37,314 bases of DNA from an uncultured Victivallaceae bacterium (GTDB lineage Bacteria; Verrucomicrobiota; Lentisphaeria; Victivallales; Victivallaceae), in contig CALXOD010000010.1 of NCBI GenBank assembly GCA_944389925.1, positions 1 to 37,314 on the forward strand, read 5' to 3'. The notes below the pieces were generated by a model. The model had not been told where the DNA came from, did not search any database, and saw only the letters and a program-made list of their open reading frames with translations. This document shows, piece by piece, positions 1 to 7,947 of this stretch. The position numbers and the translations under genes were made by a program. Position 1 is the stretch's first letter. Each line of letters opens with the position of its first letter.

Positions 1-83
1 TTGTGAAATACATTTCCTGACTTGTCAAGAGCGGGGCAACACAAAATTCCGTTTTTTTTTTCTCGAAAAAATTCCGAATCCAG

Positions 84-111
84 TTGCTTTTCATCGAAAA
101 TCCACTATAAT
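84..111 (+). promoter_or_regulatory. Candidate sigma70-type promoter of nrdJ
   Basis: A -35 TTGCTT (84-89) is followed after 16 bp by a perfect -10 TATAAT (106-111), which predicts a transcript start near 118, about 100 nt before the nrdJ start codon. It is the only good promoter match seen upstream of the gene. The start is inferred, not measured. Confidence 0.6.
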
Positions 112-119
112 TAGAGAGC

Positions 120-154
120 AACGGCAATCGCAATATACAGTATTGCCGTTTTTT
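120..154 (+). terminator. Terminator-like hairpin in the nrdJ leader
   Basis: AACGGCAAT (120-128) pairs perfectly with ATTGCCGTT (142-150) around a 13-nt loop, and a T run continues to 154. It has the shape of an intrinsic terminator but begins almost at the predicted start of the nrdJ transcript. It could be an attenuator, a 5' stabilising hairpin, or the terminator of a gene left of the window. Confidence 0.55.
128..143 (+). promoter_or_regulatory. NrdR box 1 (candidate)
   Basis: The 16-mer matches the published NrdR box consensus (acaCwAtATaTwGtgt) at 12 of 16 positions by hand count, including the central C-A-A-T-A-T-A core. It starts exactly 32 bp before a second box at 160-175. Paired NrdR boxes are normally about three helical turns apart. 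NrdR represses ribonucleotide reductase genes when dATP is high. Confidence 0.55.
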
Positions 155-159
155 CACCA

Positions 160-175
160 ATACCATATATAGTAC
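160..175 (+). promoter_or_regulatory. NrdR box 2 (candidate)
   Basis: The 16-mer ATACCATATATAGTAC matches the NrdR consensus at 12 of 16 positions. With box 1 it gives a 32-bp start-to-start spacing, the arrangement known for NrdR operators. Both boxes lie downstream of the predicted -10, so bound repressor would act as a block to elongation or initial transcription. Confidence 0.55.
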
Positions 176-219
176 CAATCACATAAAAAACTCCTTTACA
201 GAAAGGCCCCGAGAACGTC

Positions 220-2514
220 ATGGCTTCCGAAACCACATCCTATGACTTAGTTACCGACATCTGGCAGCGAAAGTACCGCTATTCCGGACACGGCACCCAC
301 CCCGCCGACACCTCCATTGAAGATACAATGAAACGGGTCGCCCACGCCTGCGCCGCCAAAGATCCGCAAAAGGAACAGGCAGCCAGACAGTTTGAATCCA
401 TTCTGACCACTCTGGAATTCATCCCCGGCGGCCGAATTATCGCCAACGCCGGTACCGACCGGGATGAAGTCACCATGTTCAACTGCTATGTCATGAACAA
501 GATCGACGACTCCATCGAAGGTATTTTCGATACCGTCAAGGAATCTGCCATGACGCAGAAACAGGGCGGCGGCGTGGGATTCGACTTCTCCACGATCCGT
601 CCGCGCGGATCCCATATCAAAGGATGTGATGCCGCAGCCTCCGGTCCGATCAGTTTCATGCAGGTGCTGGACTCGACTTGCCGCACCATCATGAGTGCCG
701 GGCAGCGGCGCGGCGCCCAGATGGGTATTCTGCGCTGCGACCACCCGGACATCGAGGAATTCATCAGCGCCAAGCGGGAAAACGCCCGGCTTCAGATGTT
801 CAACCTCTCGGTCGCGATCACTGAAAAATTCATCCAGGCGGTCAAGGCCGACGCCGACTGGGATCTGGTCTTCAAGGGCAAAGTCTACAAAACCATCCGT
901 GCCCGCGATCTCTGGGATCAGATCATGCATTCCACCTACGACTATGCCGAGCCGGGCTTCATCCTGATCGACAAAATCAACCAGCTCAATAATCTGTATT
1001 ACTGCGAGGAAATCTGCGCCACCAATCCCTGCGGGGAACAGCCGCTGCCGCCCTACGGAGCCTGCCTGCTCGGTTCAGTCAACCTGACCCGTTTTGTCCG
1101 GGATCCCTTCACGTCCGGGGCGAGCATTGATTACGACCGGATTGCCGAAGTCGTCACCATCGCCGTCCGGCTTCTGGACAACGTGATCGACCTCAGCCGT
1201 TATCCGCTCCCGCGCCAGAAGCAGGAAGCATCGGAAAAACGCCGTATGGGTATCGGTCTCACCGGGCTGGCCGACGCTTTTATTTTCCTCGGAGTCAAAT
1301 ACGGCTCTCCGGAATCCGTGGCACTCGCCGGAAAAATCATGCAGACCATCACGCACGCAGCCTATCGCGCCAGTATTGAACTGGCTAAGGAACGTGGTGC
1401 ATTCCCGAAATTCGATGCGGAAAAATATTGCGCCGGCAATTTCATCGCCACGCTCCCGGAAGAAATCCGTTCCGACATCCGCAAGTACGGCATCCGCAAC
1501 TCTCACCTGACCTCGATTGCCCCGACCGGCACCATCAGTCTGCTCGCCGGCAATGTATCCAGCGGCCTGGAACCGGTTTTCGCCTTCAAGTATAACCGCC
1601 GTATCCGCAACACCCACGAAAACGATTATACCGAAGTTGAAATCGCCGACTACGCCTACCGCGCCTACTGTCAGTACAAATCATTGCCGTCGGTGGCGCT
1701 GGAAGATCTGCCACCGGCCTTCGTCTCGGCGGATTCAATCACGCCGATGGAACATCTGAAAATTCAGGCGGTACTCCAGAAGTATGTTGACAGTTCGATC
1801 TCCAAGACCATCAATATTCCGCCGGATTATCCCTTCGAAAAATTCGCGGACATCTACATGCAGGCTTATGAAGCGGGCTTGAAGGGATGTACCACATTCC
1901 GTCCCTCCGAGCACATCGCCGGTGTCCTGATCCGCAAAGAAGAAAAGAAGAAGGAACCCGCTCCCGTCGCCGCTCCCGCCCAGCCGCCTAAACGGCCGGA
2001 CGAATTGACCGGCACCACCTACAAGATCAAGACGCCGCAATCGCCCGATGCTTTCTACATCACCATCAACGACCTGATCAACGAAGACGGCAGCCATCGT
2101 CCCTATGAGATCTTCATCAACACCAAAAACCTGCATCATTTCAGCTGGATCGTCGCCATGTCCCGGTTGATTTCGGCGGTCTTCCGCCACGATCCGAAGC
2201 CGAAATTCCTGGTGGAAGAGCTCAAGAGCATCTACGATCCCAACGGCGGGTTCTTCAACCACGGGAAATATGTCCCCTCGCTTGCTGCGGAAATCGGCTA
2301 CGTTCTGGAACATCACCTGCGACTCTGCGGCGTGATTACCGACGGCGAAATCCATCCGCGCAAAGATGCGGAGAAAACTGTTCAGACCGCCTCCGCGGAA
2401 AGAACTTCCATCAACAGCGGCAAGATGATCTGCCCGCAATGCAGTGAACGGGAACTGGTCAATCAGGAAAACTGTCTGAAATGCCTCTCCTGCGGTTACA
2501 GCAAGTGCGGCTGA
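220..2514 (+). CDS. nrdJ: Adenosylcobalamin-dependent (class II) ribonucleotide reductase
   Basis: This enzyme reduces ribonucleotides to deoxyribonucleotides in the cytoplasm, using a cobalamin-generated thiyl radical, so it works with or without oxygen. The 764-residue protein has the family hallmarks: FNCYVM with Cys89, the radical-site segment NPCGEQPLPPYG with Asn269, Cys271 and Glu273, then LLGSVNL. The tail carries a Cys-rich zinc-ribbon-like end (CPQC at 738-741, CLKC at 752-755, and the final pair Cys758/Cys763), which in this family recycles the active-site disulfide. Length and tail fit the NrdJ type with a C-terminal Cys motif. The gene is monocistronic, with its own promoter, two NrdR-like boxes and a following terminator. 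No cobalamin riboswitch is visible in the 219-bp leader. Only the start at 220 is considered; the ribosome site (GAAAGG about 13 nt upstream) is weak. Confidence 0.96.
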   Translation: MASETTSYDLVTDIWQRKYRYSGHGTHPADTSIEDTMKRVAHACAAKDPQKEQAARQFESILTTLEFIPGGRIIANAGTDRDEVTMFNCYVMNKIDDSIEGIFDTVKESAMTQKQGGGVGFDFSTIRPRGSHIKGCDAAASGPISFMQVLDSTCRTIMSAGQRRGAQMGILRCDHPDIEEFISAKRENARLQMFNLSVAITEKFIQAVKADADWDLVFKGKVYKTIRARDLWDQIMHSTYDYAEPGFILIDKINQLNNLYYCEEICATNPCGEQPLPPYGACLLGSVNLTRFVRDPFTSGASIDYDRIAEVVTIAVRLLDNVIDLSRYPLPRQKQEASEKRRMGIGLTGLADAFIFLGVKYGSPESVALAGKIMQTITHAAYRASIELAKERGAFPKFDAEKYCAGNFIATLPEEIRSDIRKYGIRNSHLTSIAPTGTISLLAGNVSSGLEPVFAFKYNRRIRNTHENDYTEVEIADYAYRAYCQYKSLPSVALEDLPPAFVSADSITPMEHLKIQAVLQKYVDSSISKTINIPPDYPFEKFADIYMQAYEAGLKGCTTFRPSEHIAGVLIRKEEKKKEPAPVAAPAQPPKRPDELTGTTYKIKTPQSPDAFYITINDLINEDGSHRPYEIFINTKNLHHFSWIVAMSRLISAVFRHDPKPKFLVEELKSIYDPNGGFFNHGKYVPSLAAEIGYVLEHHLRLCGVITDGEIHPRKDAEKTVQTASAERTSINSGKMICPQCSERELVNQENCLKCLSCGYSKCG

Positions 2515-2530
2515 GAGTTGCTTCCATGAA

Positions 2531-2608
2531 CCGGCGTCCCCGTACGGGGATGCCGGAAACAACGGATGCGGGGACCGGATCAGCCGGTCGTCCCGCATCT
2601 GTTTTTTT
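2531..2608 (+). terminator. Two hairpins ending nrdJ
   Basis: A first hairpin (2531-2555) pairs CCGGC-TCCCC with GGGGA-GCCGG. It is followed by a strong terminator in which GATGCGGG (2565-2572) pairs with CCCGCATC (2592-2599), with an inner ACCGG/CCGGT stem, then seven T (2602-2608). The T tail exists only on the + strand, so it serves nrdJ rather than the convergent exoribonuclease gene. Confidence 0.85.
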
Positions 2609-2610
2609 GA

Positions 2611-4425
2611 TCAGCGGATCAGGAAACGGGCACTCAGCGTCACGGGATCAACAGCAGCAACTTCGGCAACCACCGGCTCTCCCAGACGGATGTCCCCGCC
2701 GAAACGGTTTTTGAATTCATAGGCCAACTCGGGAATCAAATACGTAATGCGGTCATCCTGGCGAAAAACCGGCACCGCGTCAAAGGTCTTTTGCCCGCAA
2801 TGCCGCAAATAAACAAGCGTCCAGAATTCATTCACCTGCCGTTCCAGACGGCGACGTTCCGCGGCCGCGTTTTCCGCAACAGCAATCCGCGCATCCATTT
2901 CATCGGAACTCCAACATGTCTCTCCGGCCAGATACCGACGCAACTGCTGGTGCGCCAGCAGGTCGCAATAACGCCGCAGCGGACTGGTCACCCGCACGTA
3001 AGGCTGCAGCCCCAACCCCGCGTGCAATCCCGGAAGAATACCGGTGACACTGGGGGCGCAGCTCCGGCGCAGCGCAAACATGCCCGGCAGTGTCGTGCTG
3101 TCCGGACGTTCCTCCGGGGGCGGCTGCACCACATAAGGCATGGGAATTTCCCGCTCCTCCGCCCACTTCGCTACCGCGGCACCGGCGGCCAGCATGGCGT
3201 TTGCCACCAGTTCCCGGACCGGCGAGAGCGGTAACGGCTTCATCCGGACCTGATGTTCCTGTACCGTGATTTTCACCTCAGGCAAATGAATGAACAACGC
3301 CCCCCGCTCTGCCCGGAATCGCCGGAAACGTTCCAGTTCCACAGCCAGTTCGCGCAACGGCGACTGCGTCAACAGTGGTTCCGCCCCTTCATAATCCAGC
3401 CGGACACCGCGAATCCGGGATAAAGTCATATCTTCCAGCACCGGCTCTCCATTGTCTGCAATGCGTATAGCCAGAGAGAGCGCCGGACTGGTTTCGGCCA
3501 GTCCCAGTCCCAGCCGTTCCGTGGCCTCCGGCGGCAACATATGGTGAACACCTTCCGGCAGGTACAAGTTGGCGCCCCGCCGCCTCGCCTCCCGATCCAG
3601 CTCGGAATCAGAAGCCACCAGTGCTGCAGGATCCGCCACATGCACCCAGATCAGACCATCGGCAAAGTCGATCGCATCATCCGGATCCTGACTGCCGGCA
3701 TCGTCGATCACCAACGCCGCCCGCCCCGTCAGGTCCCGCCGAACTTCTTCCGGCAACGGAGGCAGAACCCCTGCCGGCTCCTCGAGCTCCACTCCGGAAC
3801 GGGACGGCCACGGATCTACAAAATCATCCCAGATACCGGTTTTCAAAAGCAGCTGATGGGCTTTTTCCGGAATTGCCTCCTGTCCGAGATCCCGCATCAG
3901 ACGGCTGGAGGCACTCCGGCCCAGCGCCAGCAGTTCTACTTCCCGCATGGCGGACCGGTCGCCCTCCTCCAGCACACCGGAACGAATTCGTTCCAGCAAT
4001 GCGGCACGACGCTGTGCCTCTTCAACCCGTGCGGCCCGGGCAGCCAGCGATGCGGCGACCTCCTCCCCGCTCCGCGCCCGCACCCCGTCCCTCACCGAAC
4101 CAGTAAAGTAAATCCCGGCCTCCAACAGCAACCGGGCACTCCAGGCCGCCGCCGGCGAGGATTCGCCGTAAGCCAGCTCCTGAAAATCCCGGAACGACAG
4201 CGTTTCCGCTTCCATCAGCGCCAGCAACTCCTCGTAATCCGGTTCCGGCAGAACTGTCGGGGGCAACTGCGCAACGGGTCCGGCATGAAGCAGTTCGAGA
4301 TCTTTCGGTCGGACACTTTTTACATCGCCGGATTCAGTCCGGATCTCTATTTTTTCTGCTCCGACTGCAGAAACGATCGCTCCACGACCGCGATACACCA
4401 CCAGATTACCGGTATGAAACAACAT
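2611..4425 (-). CDS. RNase II/R-family 3'-5' exoribonuclease
   Basis: This is a processive exoribonuclease that degrades RNA in the cytoplasm. The RNB catalytic domain is clear: IDDAGSQDPDDAIDF (about 240-254) keeps the four metal-binding acidic residues Asp241, Asp247, Asp249 and Asp250 with the same spacing as Asp201/207/209/210 of E. coli RNase II. The later VTSPLRRYCDLLAHQQL segment holds the conserved catalytic arginine region. At 604 residues it is shorter than RNase R (about 800). The N-terminus is a small KOW/SH3-like stretch plus a helical region, without a recognisable cold-shock pair, and the C-terminal 70 residues could be a reduced S1-like domain. This resembles the shortened RNase II type of cyanobacteria and plastids more than E. 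coli RNase R. It is the last gene of the five-gene minus-strand run, 23 bp after mutS, with GGGAG just before its ATG. Confidence 0.88.
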   Translation of the reverse strand: MLFHTGNLVVYRGRGAIVSAVGAEKIEIRTESGDVKSVRPKDLELLHAGPVAQLPPTVLPEPDYEELLALMEAETLSFRDFQELAYGESSPAAAWSARLLLEAGIYFTGSVRDGVRARSGEEVAASLAARAARVEEAQRRAALLERIRSGVLEEGDRSAMREVELLALGRSASSRLMRDLGQEAIPEKAHQLLLKTGIWDDFVDPWPSRSGVELEEPAGVLPPLPEEVRRDLTGRAALVIDDAGSQDPDDAIDFADGLIWVHVADPAALVASDSELDREARRRGANLYLPEGVHHMLPPEATERLGLGLAETSPALSLAIRIADNGEPVLEDMTLSRIRGVRLDYEGAEPLLTQSPLRELAVELERFRRFRAERGALFIHLPEVKITVQEHQVRMKPLPLSPVRELVANAMLAAGAAVAKWAEEREIPMPYVVQPPPEERPDSTTLPGMFALRRSCAPSVTGILPGLHAGLGLQPYVRVTSPLRRYCDLLAHQQLRRYLAGETCWSSDEMDARIAVAENAAAERRRLERQVNEFWTLVYLRHCGQKTFDAVPVFRQDDRITYLIPELAYEFKNRFGGDIRLGEPVVAEVAAVDPVTLSARFLIR

Positions 4426-4448
4426 GAATCTCCCTTGTTGATACCGTA

Positions 4449-6992
4449 TTAAAAAAGTCCAGGCTGAAACAGCTCTTCGGGATTCTCATCCGAAGCAGCT
4501 CCTTTGCGGCGGCTTTTCGAACGAACCGCCTGACGCGGCAGCGACTGCATGGCAGCGCGCGGCGTATCGGCGGAGTTCTCCAGCGTCTCCAGGATCTCGT
4601 TGGCTCGCCGGATCACCGCCGCCGGCAATCCGGCCAATTTCGCCACATGGATCCCGTAACTGCGGTCCGTGCTCCCCGGAACAATCTGCCGCAGGAAAAT
4701 AATCCGGTCCCCATATTCCCGTACCGCCACATTGTAATTGTTCACCCCGCGCCGTGTCCGCGCCAGCTCGGTCAGTTCATGGTAGTGCGTCGCAAACTGC
4801 GTCCGACAACGGCTGACGGGGTCGTCATGCAGAAATTCCGCCACCGCCCAGGCGATCGACAGCCCGTCGAAGGTACTGGTACCGCGCCCGATTTCATCCA
4901 GAATCACCAGACTCCGGTTGGTGGCGCAGTTGAGAATATTGGCGGTTTCAATCATCTCCACCATGAAAGTACTCTGCCCGCGCGACAGATCGTCCGCCGC
5001 CCCCACCCGCGTAAAAATCCGATCCACCAGCCCGATCGTCGCTTCATCGGCAGGAATGAAGGACCCCATCTGCGCCATAATCACCAACAGCGCGGTCTGA
5101 CGGATGTAAGTGGATTTTCCCGCCATGTTCGGCCCGGTAATAATCATCATCCGGTGGTCGCCGCCATCCAGAAGCACATCATTGGGCACAAACCCTTCGC
5201 CACCGGGCCGGGCATCCAGTACCGGATGGCGGCCGGCCTTGATGGAAAGCAGTTCATCATCAGTAACCAGCGGCCGGTGATAATGATACTTGCGGGCACA
5301 TTCCGCCAGAGCCGCCAGAACATCCACCGTACCAAGCGCAGCGGCACTCCGCTGAATCGCCGCAGTATGCGGCAACACAAAATTACGCAGCTCCTGAAAC
5401 AGCTGGTATTCCAGAGCCTTGGACTTCTCCTCGGCACCGAGAATCTTACTCTCCAGTTCCTTGAGTTCCGGCGTGATAAAGCGCTCGGCATTGACCAGGG
5501 TTTGTTTGCGGACATAATCTTCGGGAATCAGCGAGAGATTTGCCTTGCTGACTTCTATATAATATCCGAACACCTGGTTGTATTTCACCTTCAGAGATTT
5601 AATACCGGTACGCTCCTGTTCGCGCCGTTGAATATCGGACAGCCAGTTCTTTCCCTCCGTCGCCGCCCGGCGCAACTCATCCAGCACTGCCGAATAGCCG
5701 TCCCGAATGATGCCGCCGTCGGTCAACACCGCCGGAGGATCGTCCGCAATCGCCGCCGCGATCCGCCCGGTGATTTCCGGAAAAACACCGATCGCCGCAT
5801 TCAACTCCATCAGCAGCGGAGCATCAAATCCGCTCAACAGCGTCTTGACGCCGGGCAAGGTCTCCAACCCGACGGCAAGCGCCTGCAGATCGCGGGCATT
5901 GGCACTGCCGATATTGAGTCGGCCGACGATCCGTTCCAGGTCACGGATGGCTCCGACGGTTTCGCGCAGTTCAGCCAGAGTCAGCGGATCGTCGTGCAAT
6001 TGCCCCACAGCGTCCAGCCGGGCGACAATCCGTTCCCGGGAATATAACGGCCGCAGAATCCAATCCCGCATCAACCGTCCCCCCATCGGCGTCACGGTGC
6101 AGTCCAGCACGCCGAGCAAGGTACCCGCTTTGCCGGTACCGTGAAGCGGCTCCACCAGTTCCAGATTGCGCTGGCTGGCTGAATCCAGCTCCAGAATGTC
6201 GCCGGGGGTGTAATATTCAAGTTTGATCACATGCGTGGCGTCCTGCCGCAGATTTTCCGTTGCGTAAAACAGGACTGCCCCCGCCGCCCGGATACACTCC
6301 GGCTGTTCCCGGCAACCAAATCCGTCCAGTGTCGCCACCCCGAAATGCCGTTTCAACAACTCCTCGGCAGAATCCGCGGCAAAGACCTGATTTTCCAACG
6401 TCGTCCACAACAAAGGATTGCGCGGCACGGGGCGATTGCCATCCTTTTCCCAGGCCGCTGCCTGCGCCTCGGAAATCAGGCACTCCCGGGCGTCTATCCG
6501 GGAAAATTCCGACAGCAGTTTCTCATCACTGTCAAAGCTGCTCACCTTGAACTCCCCGGTACTGATATCCAGAGAAGCCAGCGCCCGGGTTCGCCCGTCT
6601 TTCGATATGACCAGTGCCGAGAGAAAGTTGTGCGCTTCCGGCCGCAGAGCAGAACTGTCCATCACCGTTCCCGGCGTGATGATCCGGGTAATCTCACGCT
6701 TGACGATCCCTGTGGCAAACCGGGGATCCTCCATTTGTTCGGCAATCGCAACTTTCACATTCGCCGCCAGCAGCCGCGGCAGCTGCACCGGCAGAGCATG
6801 GTAGGGAAATCCGCACATGGGATATCCGTTCCGCTTGGTCAAAGTCAGCTCCATAATGGCGCTGGCCTTGACTGCGTCCTCAAAGAACATTTCGTAAAAA
6901 TCGCCCAGCCGGAACAGCAGAATCGCATCCGGAGGAATCTGGGATTTCGCCTCCCGATACTGCCGCATCATCGGGGTCAGTTGATCGTCCAT
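4449..6992 (-). CDS. mutS: DNA mismatch repair protein MutS
   Basis: MutS recognises base mismatches and small loops in DNA and starts mismatch repair with MutL. The 847-residue protein has the full family layout: an N-terminal mismatch-binding domain with the Phe-x-Glu motif (Phe32-Tyr33-Glu34 in GDFYEMFFEDA), connector, core and clamp domains, then the ATPase with Walker A GPNMAGKST (around residue 620-630), Walker B LVILDEIGRGTSTFDG, and ATHYHEL. The C-terminal tail ends in a short hydrophobic segment as in MutS1. A strong ribosome site (GGAGGGG) precedes the ATG by a few bases. It lies 15 bp after the flavin reductase-like gene and 23 bp before the exoribonuclease gene, so co-transcription is likely. 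No mutL is seen in the window. Confidence 0.97.
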   Translation of the reverse strand: MDDQLTPMMRQYREAKSQIPPDAILLFRLGDFYEMFFEDAVKASAIMELTLTKRNGYPMCGFPYHALPVQLPRLLAANVKVAIAEQMEDPRFATGIVKREITRIITPGTVMDSSALRPEAHNFLSALVISKDGRTRALASLDISTGEFKVSSFDSDEKLLSEFSRIDARECLISEAQAAAWEKDGNRPVPRNPLLWTTLENQVFAADSAEELLKRHFGVATLDGFGCREQPECIRAAGAVLFYATENLRQDATHVIKLEYYTPGDILELDSASQRNLELVEPLHGTGKAGTLLGVLDCTVTPMGGRLMRDWILRPLYSRERIVARLDAVGQLHDDPLTLAELRETVGAIRDLERIVGRLNIGSANARDLQALAVGLETLPGVKTLLSGFDAPLLMELNAAIGVFPEITGRIAAAIADDPPAVLTDGGIIRDGYSAVLDELRRAATEGKNWLSDIQRREQERTGIKSLKVKYNQVFGYYIEVSKANLSLIPEDYVRKQTLVNAERFITPELKELESKILGAEEKSKALEYQLFQELRNFVLPHTAAIQRSAAALGTVDVLAALAECARKYHYHRPLVTDDELLSIKAGRHPVLDARPGGEGFVPNDVLLDGGDHRMMIITGPNMAGKSTYIRQTALLVIMAQMGSFIPADEATIGLVDRIFTRVGAADDLSRGQSTFMVEMIETANILNCATNRSLVILDEIGRGTSTFDGLSIAWAVAEFLHDDPVSRCRTQFATHYHELTELARTRRGVNNYNVAVREYGDRIIFLRQIVPGSTDRSYGIHVAKLAGLPAAVIRRANEILETLENSADTPRAAMQSLPRQAVRSKSRRKGAASDENPEELFQPGLF

Positions 6993-7007
6993 CTCCCCTC
7001 CTTCCCT

Positions 7008-7556
7008 TCATGCGCCGCGATATTCAGCCGTACCGCGAATTGCCAGTACCTCCCCGAAAATCAGCATGTGGAAGTCTCGTTCCGGATAAAAAGCACGAAT
7101 CAGAGATTTTTCCGGGAAGTTTTTCCCCCGCAACTGGTCGACGTAACTTTTCCGGCATTCCAGCGACAACTCCGCCTCCTGTACCGTCGGCGCCGCCACC
7201 ACCGTTGCGGGAATCGCCGTAAGACCGCTGGCTGCGAATTTATCCGTACCGTCGGCGCCGCTGTGGCGGCCGCACCACAATACCGCTTCACGGCAGGACT
7301 CAGGCAACGCAGTCAGCGTAAATGTGTCGTATTCCTCCAGGAACTTCAACGTATGCCGTTGCGGACGAACCGGCACAATCACCGTTGGCTTCGCCCACAG
7401 CACGCCGAAAAATCCCCACCCCACCGTCATCACATTATAGCACCCCGTCTCGTAATCCCCGGCCGTCAACAGAAAATTCCGCTCCGTCCACCGGGCAAAC
7501 GCCGGAATGACGAAATCCGCCGGGTCGATTGCCTCCAACTGCATGGGGTCATTCAT
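7008..7556 (-). CDS. Flavin reductase-like domain protein
   Basis: The 182-residue protein matches the FMN-binding split-barrel flavin reductase family: an N-terminal region ending in NVMTVGWGFFGVLWAKPTVIVPVRPQRHT, in which flavin-binding residues usually sit, then FTLTALPESCREAVLWCG and a C-terminal IFGEVLAIRG strand. Such proteins bind FMN and may reduce it or act as small flavoproteins. The substrate is unknown. Its ATG (7556) overlaps the end of folB by 8 bp, with GAGGTG about 7 nt upstream inside folB, which points to translational coupling. The link to folB, mutS and an rRNA methyltransferase gives no clear pathway and may reflect only operon membership. Confidence 0.82.
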   Translation of the reverse strand: MNDPMQLEAIDPADFVIPAFARWTERNFLLTAGDYETGCYNVMTVGWGFFGVLWAKPTVIVPVRPQRHTLKFLEEYDTFTLTALPESCREAVLWCGRHSGADGTDKFAASGLTAIPATVVAAPTVQEAELSLECRKSYVDQLRGKNFPEKSLIRAFYPERDFHMLIFGEVLAIRGTAEYRGA

Positions 7557-7947
7557 GATCTTTCACCTCTTTGTGACATGGCTTTCCGGAATTTTTTTCC
7601 CGATACATGCGCACTGCTATCGAGCGCGCATACCGTGGCGCCGCAGGTTTATCCACCGTGACCCTCACGGCCTCCACCCCGTCAAACGCAAGCACGGCAT
7701 CGCACACCGCCCGCGCCATTTTTTCCAGCAGGAAAAACTCCGACTCCGTCGCCACCCGCCGTACCGTTTCCTCTACCAGTGAATAATTGACGCTGTCGCG
7801 CAGGTCGTCACTCACTCCGGCAGCTTCCAGATCCGTCGTCAGCTCCAAATTAAAAATCAGTGTCTGGCGCTTCAACCGCTCCTCCGGCAAAGTCCCGATC
7901 AGAGCCTGAACCTCCAGATCCCGAATCAGAATCGCATCGTATTTCAT
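7549..7947 (-). CDS. folB: Dihydroneopterin aldolase (folate synthesis)
   Basis: FolB converts 7,8-dihydroneopterin to 6-hydroxymethyl-dihydropterin and glycolaldehyde in folate synthesis. The 132-residue protein begins MKYDAILIRDLEVQALIG and continues with the family segment GTLPEERLKRQ (substrate-binding Glu), DSVNYSLVEETVRRV and the late VTVDKPAA with the catalytic-region lysine. The reading frame stays open upstream to 8283, but that extension is non-homologous sequence inside the methyltransferase gene. The ATG at 7947 gives the normal family length and a 4-bp ATGA overlap with the stop of the methyltransferase. No other folate gene is seen nearby. Confidence 0.92.
   Translation of the reverse strand: MKYDAILIRDLEVQALIGTLPEERLKRQTLIFNLELTTDLEAAGVSDDLRDSVNYSLVEETVRRVATESEFFLLEKMARAVCDAVLAFDGVEAVRVTVDKPAAPRYARSIAVRMYREKNSGKPCHKEVKDHE

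Noticed and set aside
1-219. Possible cobalamin riboswitch before nrdJ
   Set aside because: No B12-box-like sequence and no room for the roughly 200-nt aptamer downstream of the promoter; the NrdR boxes explain the region better.
4647-6047. 466-residue open frame on the + strand
   Set aside because: It lies entirely antisense to mutS, is rich in Arg, Pro and Gln, and has no motif; it is a GC-driven shadow.
6231-7661. 476-residue open frame on the + strand
   Set aside because: Antisense to mutS, the flavin reductase-like gene and folB, with low-complexity composition and no domain.
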